A stretch of 64,000 bases of DNA, from contig CACHSP010000002.1 of assembly GCA_902582605.1 (NCBI GenBank), positions 1-64,000 of the forward strand, read 5' to 3'. Each line of letters opens with the position of its first letter. Within the stretch, counting starts at the first letter, position 1. A program made the position numbers and the translations under genes. The notes under the pieces are model-generated. The model searched no databases. It had not been told where the DNA came from and saw only the letters and a list, made by a program, of their open reading frames with translations. Positions 53,098 to 59,132 of this stretch are shown piece after piece. The DNA comes from an uncultured Pelagibacteraceae bacterium. Its GTDB lineage: Bacteria > Pseudomonadota > Alphaproteobacteria > Pelagibacterales > Pelagibacteraceae.

Positions 53098-54009
53098 ATG
53101 CTTTCCAATAAAGAAATTATTTGTCCTGATAACTTACTTAATGTTGCTCATAAAAAGAAAGGTATAAAAGCTGGAATTGTTAATGCCGGAAAACCATTAC
53201 CTATGCAATCAGTGCAAGATGCTGTTAAAGAAAATCTAATTGAACCAATTTTTATTGGTGATGAAAAAGAAATTAATAAATGCGCCCAGGATCTGAAATG
53301 GGATATCTCAAATTATAAGATAATCCATGAGCCTGTTGAAAATAATACAGCAACGATTGCTGCAAAACTAGCAAGTGAGAAAAAAATTAGAATTATTGTT
53401 AAAGGGCACATTCATACTGACGTATTGATGAAAGAAGTTTTGAAAAGAGAATACAATTTACTAGGAAAAACGAGATTAAGTCATATTTGGCATATGACTT
53501 TGGGGAAAAAGGATAAACCTTTAATAATTACTGATGGAGCATTAAACGTTTTACCTAATGTAAAAACAAAACTACATATTCTCAAAAATGTTATTAATTT
53601 TTCAAATAGAATTGGTATTGAAAAACCTAAGGTTGCAATATTATCTGCTACTGAAGAAGTTTTAGATAGTGTGCCAAGTTCTAAAGAAGCTGAAGAATTA
53701 ACTAACTTAGCTAAAAAAGAAAATTTAAATGCTGATGTTTTTGGTCCATTGGCATTTGATAATAGTATCTCAAAAAAATCTGCGGCTATCAAAGGAATAG
53801 AAAATAGTGTAGCTGGTATGGCGGATGTATTACTGGTCCCAAGTGTTGAAACAGGAAATGGGTTAGTAAAAATGCTTATATATTTTTGTGGAGCGTGTGC
53901 TGCAGGTGTGGTTGTTGGAGGTAAAGTTCCAGTAGTAATAACCAGTCGTTCTGATGAAGCTCCTGCAAGATTAGCATCCATTGCGGCAGCCGTTGTTGCT
54001 TTAGATTAA
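53098..54009 (+). CDS. pta: Phosphate acetyl/butyryltransferase
   Basis: A 303-residue phosphotransacylase converting acyl phosphate and CoA to acyl-CoA and phosphate. FIGDEKEINK, VKGHIHTDVLMKEVLKRE, ADVFGPLAFDNSISKKSAAIKG and the C-terminal GGKVPVVITSRSDEAPARL are family features. In taurine dissimilation, acetyl phosphate released by sulfoacetaldehyde acetyltransferase is converted by Pta; that acetyltransferase gene (xsc) is not in the window. It begins just after the Ldh2 gene and ends the operon. Confidence 0.87.
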   Translation: MLSNKEIICPDNLLNVAHKKKGIKAGIVNAGKPLPMQSVQDAVKENLIEPIFIGDEKEINKCAQDLKWDISNYKIIHEPVENNTATIAAKLASEKKIRIIVKGHIHTDVLMKEVLKREYNLLGKTRLSHIWHMTLGKKDKPLIITDGALNVLPNVKTKLHILKNVINFSNRIGIEKPKVAILSATEEVLDSVPSSKEAEELTNLAKKENLNADVFGPLAFDNSISKKSAAIKGIENSVAGMADVLLVPSVETGNGLVKMLIYFCGACAAGVVVGGKVPVVITSRSDEAPARLASIAAAVVALD

Positions 54010-54024
54010 TTGATTACAAAATTA

Positions 54025-54498
54025 TCAAAACTCCCAAACATTATTTACTTTACAAACATGTTTAGTGTTGTGTTTTTCAGCACCATTTAATTTAATGTAA
54101 GATTGAAAAATTCTACAATATCTATCATTCTTATAATAAGTCTTTACAACTCTTATTTTACCGGAGGCTAATCTATCTCCATTATGCCATCTAACTATTT
54201 CGCCATTAGGTGCATGATTTAATGCAATTTGAATAGCATCGGTATGCATCTTAATTTCTTTATCATTTAAATTAAATCTTCTATAATTATTTATATCAAC
54301 TGTTAAAAAAAGAATTGCAGCACCTGGAACTCCAAGAGAAAGAGCGTTAAGCGCAGAACCTGAACTTTTGTAATCAAGTATTTTTTTTTCTGTTTTTGTA
54401 TGATTTGTAGTTGTACAATTTGTAAAAATTAAACTTATAATTATTAAAAAAAAAGCTTTTGTCTTAATTTTTTTAATCAAATTAGTTACACCACCCAT
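54025..54498 (-). CDS. Lipoprotein with 17-kDa surface-antigen-like C-terminus
   Basis: A 157-residue predicted lipoprotein. The hydrophobic stretch AFFLIIISLIFTNC gives a lipobox with acceptor C28. The C-terminal half (HTDAIQIALNHAPNGEIVRW, then YCRIFQSYIKLNG and HVCK) resembles the 17-kDa rickettsial surface antigen family, where a two-cysteine cell-surface domain is common. It overlaps the pilin-like gene by 17 bp and ends the six-gene envelope operon. The protein at 55003 is a diverged paralogue. Confidence 0.7.
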   Translation of the reverse strand: MGGVTNLIKKIKTKAFFLIIISLIFTNCTTTNHTKTEKKILDYKSSGSALNALSLGVPGAAILFLTVDINNYRRFNLNDKEIKMHTDAIQIALNHAPNGEIVRWHNGDRLASGKIRVVKTYYKNDRYCRIFQSYIKLNGAEKHNTKHVCKVNNVWEF

Positions 54499-55033
54499 CC
54501 ATACTAATCAGTGAAGGTTTATAATCCTCATTTTTATGGGTTTTAACCCATAGTGCTATTTGTTTTTTTGATGAACCACTTGAGCATTCAGTTTCATCAA
54601 ACCGCATTCTCCCGTTAAAGTCCTCACTGCCGTTTCTTCCTGAGTAAACAACTGGATTTTTATCTCCATATGGATTTCTCCAGCCTTGATCTAAAAAATA
54701 ATTTATAAATGTATTATTCAAGTCGTTAATTCCACCAGCATCATTTTCAAGATCACAATTAATTGAATGTTTAGAACTTAAAGACAATGAACCACCCCCA
54801 TTGATCATGCACATAGCTAGTTTATGTTTTATAAATTTTACTACTGTTTTGTGCTGAGCGAGTGTAGCATTTCTTTTTGCTGAATGAGTATAACCATTAT
54901 AAGCAACTACTCCAACAGAAGATATTATACCTATTATTGCGACCACCACTAACAATTCTATTAAAGCAAATCCTTTTTTCGTTTCAAAGTTTTTTGTCAT
55001 AATTAATTTAAATATTTTTCTGCACCCGGCCAA
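54482..55033 (-). CDS. Type IV pilin-like (pseudopilin) protein
   Basis: Prepilin-type N-terminus: the likely start is the ATG at 55000 (MTKNFETKKG), giving a short basic leader, a Gly-Phe cleavage point and FALIELLVVVAIIGIISSVG with Glu at mature position 5. A globular C-terminal domain with several cysteines follows. Pili and pseudopili of this class serve DNA uptake, adhesion or secretion. It is embedded among lipoprotein genes, with no assembly ATPase or secretin in the window, so the machinery must be elsewhere. Confidence 0.87.
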   Translation of the reverse strand: MAGCRKIFKLIMTKNFETKKGFALIELLVVVAIIGIISSVGVVAYNGYTHSAKRNATLAQHKTVVKFIKHKLAMCMINGGGSLSLSSKHSINCDLENDAGGINDLNNTFINYFLDQGWRNPYGDKNPVVYSGRNGSEDFNGRMRFDETECSSGSSKKQIALWVKTHKNEDYKPSLISMDGWCN

Positions 55034-55524
55034 TCCCAGTAATTAAAAAGAAGTCCTTTCCAAGCTATTCCTTTACAAGCTGTAAAAGTTTTTGATCTGG
55101 CTTTTTTATCTATATATAAAAAAGATTGATAATCTCTACATAAACTTGCATTTGTTTGATAGGTGAATATAGGTCTAACTTTGCCTCCAGCATCACGACT
55201 TTCACTATACCAACTCACTATTTCAAAATCTTTTGCATGTGTTAAAGCCATATGAACAGCACTCTCATGTTGTTTTGCCTCCTTGGAATTAAAATATGGT
55301 GGAGACCAAAATCTAAAATCCATAAATTGTCTTAAATCCCATCGATAGCCATTCCCTGCAGTAACATACATTGCATCAGGTATAAAAAAATTTGGATTTG
55401 GAAGTTTTCTTTCTTTTTTAATTTTGTTTATATTTACTTTTTCAGGAGTAATACCCACACAATTATTCAGTAAAAAAAAACTACTCAATACCAGTATAAT
55501 TTGGAATAATTTCATACCCTCCAT
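55003..55524 (-). CDS. Lipoprotein with 17-kDa surface-antigen-like C-terminus (paralogue)
   Basis: About 170 residues from the likely ATG (MKLFQIILVL, three codons inside the long frame). The lipobox is LLNNC with C19. The region HESAVHMALTHAKDFEIVSW through LCRDYQSFLYIDKKARSKTFTACK aligns with the protein at 54025, including both cysteines of the C-terminal domain. It overlaps the genes on both sides, which implies translational coupling across the operon. Confidence 0.7.
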   Translation of the reverse strand: MEGMKLFQIILVLSSFFLLNNCVGITPEKVNINKIKKERKLPNPNFFIPDAMYVTAGNGYRWDLRQFMDFRFWSPPYFNSKEAKQHESAVHMALTHAKDFEIVSWYSESRDAGGKVRPIFTYQTNASLCRDYQSFLYIDKKARSKTFTACKGIAWKGLLFNYWDWPGAEKYLN

Positions 55525-55825
55525 CCAATTTTTGACAAGCTAATGATCGGTATTCTATTGGAGTATAACCCTCAATTCCTGTCCAATTATAGTATTTACA
55601 TTCCTTAGCTATGCCAGCATCCTGTAAAAAATGTTTTACCCCATCATCACATTTAACGATTTCCTCATTTTTTTCATCGATAGTATTACCATTTTCATCG
55701 ACAGTTCTAATTAGAGTAGTTTCGATATTACAATACTGATTTTCTTGATTGGCAGCATGTGCCTCAGCAATATATGCAAGCCAAACAAAGTAACCAAGAA
55801 CTAGAATAATTATATTTTTAATCAA
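55481..55825 (-). CDS. Small exported cysteine-containing protein, unknown
   Basis: A 114-residue protein with a signal peptide (MIKNIIILVLGYFVWLAYIAEAHA) and a short mature domain with four cysteines (QYCNIET, IVKCDDG, AKECKYY, LACQKLD), probably forming disulfides in the periplasm. It overlaps neighbours by 44 and 8 bp. I do not recognise the family. Its place between two lipoprotein genes and near the pilin-like gene suggests an envelope role. Confidence 0.65.
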   Translation of the reverse strand: MIKNIIILVLGYFVWLAYIAEAHAANQENQYCNIETTLIRTVDENGNTIDEKNEEIVKCDDGVKHFLQDAGIAKECKYYNWTGIEGYTPIEYRSLACQKLDGGYEIIPNYTGIE

Positions 55826-56390
55826 GATTCTTTAAAACCTCTTTTACTTTCGACGTTAATTTATTTTGTTTTTTATTATTATTTTGTGCTAATTTTTTAT
55901 CGGCCTTTATTTCTTGAATTACTAAAGAAACATTATCTTTAGATACTTTAATTTTAACATATGCCCTGTAAGATTTGTGATGCGTATAAAAGAGCTCCAC
56001 TTTTTCAACAATGTAATCTCTTACAAGAGTATCATTGATTAAATTGACAATAGTGTCTTCAGCTGAACCTGTAATATTATTATTTTCATCTATACCAGTT
56101 TCACTTTTGTTTATTGAAGATTGATTATTCATCTTACCATTAATTCGGTCTGCTAGCTTAGCTTTAGCTAATAGAGTGGATTTTTTAATCGCTAACTCTA
56201 AATCAGGGGAAACACTCGAAGCAGTTTCATACATCCATTTTCTATCTTCACGCTTATATTTAATGTACCACTTAGGTGTTTTAGTTAATTCACCTTTTTT
56301 GGACATATCTTTTTTGACTGTGTAAGTGCTACAATTAGATAATGTTAGACTTAATAGAGCTATTAATCCTATTTTTAATATTTTCATCAT
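55818..56390 (-). CDS. LPP20-like lipoprotein, unknown
   Basis: A 190-residue predicted lipoprotein: lipobox LSNC with C20 after MMKILKIGLIALLSLT. The mature part has PKWYIKYKREDRKWMYETASSVSPDLELAIKKSTLLAKAKLADRI, the pattern of LPP20/YdgH-like small beta-alpha proteins in which the AxxxAxxLAKxKLA helix follows a W-Y strand, and later YIVEKVELFYTHHKSYRAYVKIKV. The C-terminus is Lys/Asn-rich. Its ATG overlaps the stop of the preceding gene by one base. Confidence 0.65.
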   Translation of the reverse strand: MMKILKIGLIALLSLTLSNCSTYTVKKDMSKKGELTKTPKWYIKYKREDRKWMYETASSVSPDLELAIKKSTLLAKAKLADRINGKMNNQSSINKSETGIDENNNITGSAEDTIVNLINDTLVRDYIVEKVELFYTHHKSYRAYVKIKVSKDNVSLVIQEIKADKKLAQNNNKKQNKLTSKVKEVLKNLD

Positions 56391-56680
56391 TACCTATCTC
56401 CTTTAGGATTTGGAAAATCAGAAAAAAAACCAGTTAATTTTTGATTAACAATCTTTAATGTCTTATCGTTTTGATTTTTAGCTTCTTTCCATTTTCTAGC
56501 TTGAAACTCTTTAGTATCTTCAATCTCCTCAACAATATGATTTTTTAGAGAATCAAAAAAGAGATTAAATTTTTGGCCTAATATATTAAGTTTATTTTCA
56601 CTTGCGTTTACTGATTGTATAGAAATGACAAATACTGTTAGAGCAATTATCATTTTTTTTATTAAGTTTTGTTTTTTCAT
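56390..56680 (-). CDS. Small exported protein, first gene of the envelope operon
   Basis: A 96-residue protein with a signal peptide ending near VNASE, then an amphipathic helical region (KFNLFFDSLKNHIVEEIEDTKEFQARKWKEAKNQND). No cysteines or membrane anchor. It is the promoter-proximal gene of the six-gene envelope operon and starts 37 bp beyond a GTGAAA-N14-TTTCAC dyad. Function unknown. Confidence 0.65.
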   Translation of the reverse strand: MKKQNLIKKMIIALTVFVISIQSVNASENKLNILGQKFNLFFDSLKNHIVEEIEDTKEFQARKWKEAKNQNDKTLKIVNQKLTGFFSDFPNPKGDR

Positions 56681-56717
56681 AATGAAATAAATTTATCTCT
56701 AAATCAAAATATTGTTA

Positions 56718-56743
56718 GTGAAATGAAAGCATATTCGTTTCAC
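56718..56743. promoter_or_regulatory. GTGAAA-N14-TTTCAC dyad, site 1 (envelope operon / DUF4116 gene)
   Basis: GTGAAA at 56718-56723 and TTTCAC at 56738-56743, 14 bp apart, in the 98-bp divergent gap. The wider dyad TAGTGAAA/TTTCACTA is perfect over 8 bp. It is 37 bp from the envelope-operon ATG and 35 bp from the DUF4116-gene ATG, so it can serve both. On the minus strand it continues as CTAACAATATTTT, a tail shared with site 3. Confidence 0.72.
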
Positions 56744-56778
56744 TAGGTTTTCTTCAGCTGGTTATATAAAAAATAATT

Positions 56779-57597
56779 ATGGAAAAAGAATTTTATAGAA
56801 GCTTAAAATCAAAAACATTGAATGATATCGCAAATGGAAAAATTTCTTATGATAAATTAGATTATATTCTGCAAGAAGATAAAGATATAGCATTAGAGGC
56901 AATCCGTCATGAAAGCTTTGTATATTATGATGTACCTGAATCTTTGAAAAATGATCGTGAAATTGTAATAGCCTCACTCAAAAAATATGGTTTAATGTTG
57001 GAATTTGTATCTGATGAATTAAAAAAAGACAGAGAGATTGTATTTACAGCTGTAAAACAATGTGGTTTTGCTTTGAAATACGCAGATAAAATTTTTAAAA
57101 ATGATAAGGAAATAATATATGAAGCAATTAAATCTGATGGTTGGGCACTACAATTTGTGGGTAGAAAATTTTTAAGAGATCCTAATTTCTTATTTTCTGC
57201 AGTAAAATATCATGGATATGCTTTTGAGTTATTACCCAAAAAATATAATAGAGATAAAATCTTTATAGAAAAATGCATTAAGGAACATGGTTATATACTA
57301 AGGTTTATAGATCCAAAATTAAGATTAAATTATTTGTTTTTAGAAAAATTAGTTAAAATAAATGGTTATTGTTTAAAATATATTCCAGATGTATATAAGG
57401 ATGACCTTAACTTAGCCCTTGCAGCTGTTAAACAAAATGGATTATCGATTAGTTTTGTAGAGGGTAATCTTCGAAAAAATAAAGAAATAATTATAGAGGC
57501 CATAAAACAAAATAGAGAAAGTTATGAATTTGTTGATAATTCAATGAAACTCGATAAAGATGTTAGTGCTGCATTTATGCAGTATTCAATGATTTAG
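56779..57597 (+). CDS. DUF4116 repeat protein
   Basis: A 272-residue protein built from about nine tandem repeats of 24-25 residues with the pattern D-K/R-E-I-V-x-x-A-V-K-x-x-G-x-A-L-x-F-V-x-x-x-L (for example NDKEIIYEAIKSDGWALQFV). This is the DUF4116 repeat, a helical solenoid thought to mediate protein contacts. No signal peptide. It is divergent from the envelope operon across dyad site 1 and convergent with a small gene at its 3' end (four-base overlap). Function unknown. Confidence 0.82.
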   Translation: MEKEFYRSLKSKTLNDIANGKISYDKLDYILQEDKDIALEAIRHESFVYYDVPESLKNDREIVIASLKKYGLMLEFVSDELKKDREIVFTAVKQCGFALKYADKIFKNDKEIIYEAIKSDGWALQFVGRKFLRDPNFLFSAVKYHGYAFELLPKKYNRDKIFIEKCIKEHGYILRFIDPKLRLNYLFLEKLVKINGYCLKYIPDVYKDDLNLALAAVKQNGLSISFVEGNLRKNKEIIIEAIKQNRESYEFVDNSMKLDKDVSAAFMQYSMI

Positions 57598-58058
57598 TTG
57601 CTATCAATAATCTGTTTTAAAGTTAATATTTTTTTTTCTACTTCTTCAATTGCAATATTAATTTTTTCTTTTTCATTCTTACTAAATTTGGTGCCGCCTT
57701 CACTATCTACTTCTATAGCATCTTTAGTAGCTTCCATTAGTCTACCAATTTTAGCGCTTATATCTATTAATGTATTGGAGGTATTATCAAGTTTTCCAAG
57801 TTTTAAGTCTGCAGCTTCAAGCATTGACTCGTGTGCTTCAAGCATGGGGCTTCCTAGTTTTCTTCTTCTAAATTCTAGATCAAGTTTAATAGAGTCGAAG
57901 TGGTGAATATTGTGATCTAAATCTTGCTCATCAGTACATTTTCTAAAATGAGACTCACTTTTTCCAGTTATTTCCTTTATCTCATCTTTTTTCAACTCCT
58001 TTATAATATTTTTAAGAGCTAATTCTAAAGATAATAGTTTTCTTGGATATCCAGCCAT
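57594..58058 (-). CDS. Possible phage-CII-like regulatory protein
   Basis: A 154-residue protein. The N-terminal part (LELALKNIIKELKKDEIKEITGKSESHFRKCTDEQD followed by NIHHFDSIKLDLEFRRRKLG) resembles small phage CII-like or XRE-like regulators of alphaproteobacteria, in which ITGKSESHFRK would be the recognition helix. The remainder is helical (possible coiled coil). The assignment is tentative. It is divergent from the PD-(D/E)XK gene across dyad site 2, whose edge is 24 bp... from its ATG as counted between last dyad base and start, making it a candidate regulator of the dyad family. Confidence 0.55.
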   Translation of the reverse strand: MAGYPRKLLSLELALKNIIKELKKDEIKEITGKSESHFRKCTDEQDLDHNIHHFDSIKLDLEFRRRKLGSPMLEAHESMLEAADLKLGKLDNTSNTLIDISAKIGRLMEATKDAIEVDSEGGTKFSKNEKEKINIAIEEVEKKILTLKQIIDSN

Positions 58059-58082
58059 ATTTATAAGTTAATTTTTAAACTT

Positions 58083-58108
58083 GTGAAAATCAACCCCAAA
58101 CCTTTCAC
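58083..58108. promoter_or_regulatory. GTGAAA-N14-TTTCAC dyad, site 2 (CII-like gene / nuclease gene)
   Basis: GTGAAA at 58083-58088 and TTTCAC at 58103-58108, exactly 14 bp between arms, in the 106-bp gap between the divergent genes starting at 58058 and 58165. It is 24 bp from the minus-strand ATG and 56 bp from the plus-strand TTG. The plus-strand tail is TAAACAAAATTT, close to the tails of sites 3 and 4. Confidence 0.7.
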
Positions 58109-58164
58109 TAAACAAAATTTAATAATCAGAGTAATATCATTAACAATAACAAAAGAGATCAATA

Positions 58165-58830
58165 TTGAAAAATCAAAATATAATTAATTATTCACCAAGT
58201 GAGTTTGCATTTGGCTTTGAAGCTTGCAACAGCTGTTACTATGATAAAAAAATCAATGGTGTTGAATTAAAAGTTCCATTTCCTGGGATTTTTTCAAAAA
58301 TGGATAAGCTCCAAAAGAACTTTTATCACGGAAAATCAAGTAAGCTTCTTTCAGAAAATCTTGAAGACGGTGAGATAGTTGGAGATTTTAATAAAATGTT
58401 AAAATCAGAAATTTTATATGACCTTAAAGATAGACCATTTACATTAAGTGGAAAAATTGATGGTTACATCAAACACAAGGATTCGTTTACTATAGTTGAT
58501 TTTAAGACTACTAAGATTAATGAAAGCAAGGTAGATGCTTATGCAACTCAATTACAAACTTATGCATTAATGATGGAAAAACCTAAAGAGGGAAGTTTAA
58601 AACTTACTCCAGTTAAACGTTTAGGTATTTTTTGTTTCGAGCCAAGTGACATAGAATTAGAAAATAATAATTGCAATATGGTTATGGAAACCCATTGGTT
58701 TGATATACCTAGAGATGATAAAGATTTAATTAGTTATATTACAAAAATTCAAGATGTTTTATATTCAAAGACTAAACCAAAATCTTCACCAACATGTGGC
58801 ATATGTAATTTTAAAAAGATAATGAAGTAA
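58165..58830 (+). CDS. PD-(D/E)XK nuclease, Cas4/RecB-like, with four cysteines
   Basis: A 221-residue predicted nuclease. The core motifs are GKIDGYI, VDFKTTK (D-x-K) and QLQTYA (the QxxxY motif of the RecB/Cas4 branch). Two cysteine pairs, C21/C24 in EACNSCYY and C211/C214 in TCGICNF, flank the domain and could hold an iron-sulfur cluster or zinc. Cas4 and AddB have one plus three cysteines, so the 2+2 pattern differs. The start is TTG at 58165. There is no CRISPR array or cas gene nearby, and the role is likely DNA repair, recombination or defence. Confidence 0.8.
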   Translation: MKNQNIINYSPSEFAFGFEACNSCYYDKKINGVELKVPFPGIFSKMDKLQKNFYHGKSSKLLSENLEDGEIVGDFNKMLKSEILYDLKDRPFTLSGKIDGYIKHKDSFTIVDFKTTKINESKVDAYATQLQTYALMMEKPKEGSLKLTPVKRLGIFCFEPSDIELENNNCNMVMETHWFDIPRDDKDLISYITKIQDVLYSKTKPKSSPTCGICNFKKIMK

Positions 58831-59126
58831 TGCAAAAACTTAATAATTCAGAGATTAAAGTCACAGAGGTTATCAGCTTTATTTTAGGACAATTCAGAAA
58901 TGAAAGAATATATCATGGTCTCGAAGTAACATCTGAACTCATTTTGATCGCAAGAATTCTTCATCAAAGATTTAAGATTAATAATGGAATTAAAGTTAAA
59001 GAGGATAAACTAATAACTTTAGCAAAAGATGAAGTTTTAAAAGAAATTAAGAATGATGAATATTTCGAATTAATAAAAAACTTTATAAAAGATTATCGAC
59101 AATTTAGAGATAAAAACATAAATTAA
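58830..59126 (+). CDS. Small hypothetical protein between nuclease and channel genes
   Basis: A 98-residue helical cytosolic protein (SEIKVTEVISFILGQFRNERIYHGLEVTSELILIARILHQRF) with no recognisable domain. It overlaps the nuclease stop by one base and precedes the channel-like gene by six bases, so it belongs to one transcription unit. Function unknown. Confidence 0.62.
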   Translation: MQKLNNSEIKVTEVISFILGQFRNERIYHGLEVTSELILIARILHQRFKINNGIKVKEDKLITLAKDEVLKEIKNDEYFELIKNFIKDYRQFRDKNIN

Positions 59127-59132
59127 AAAATT

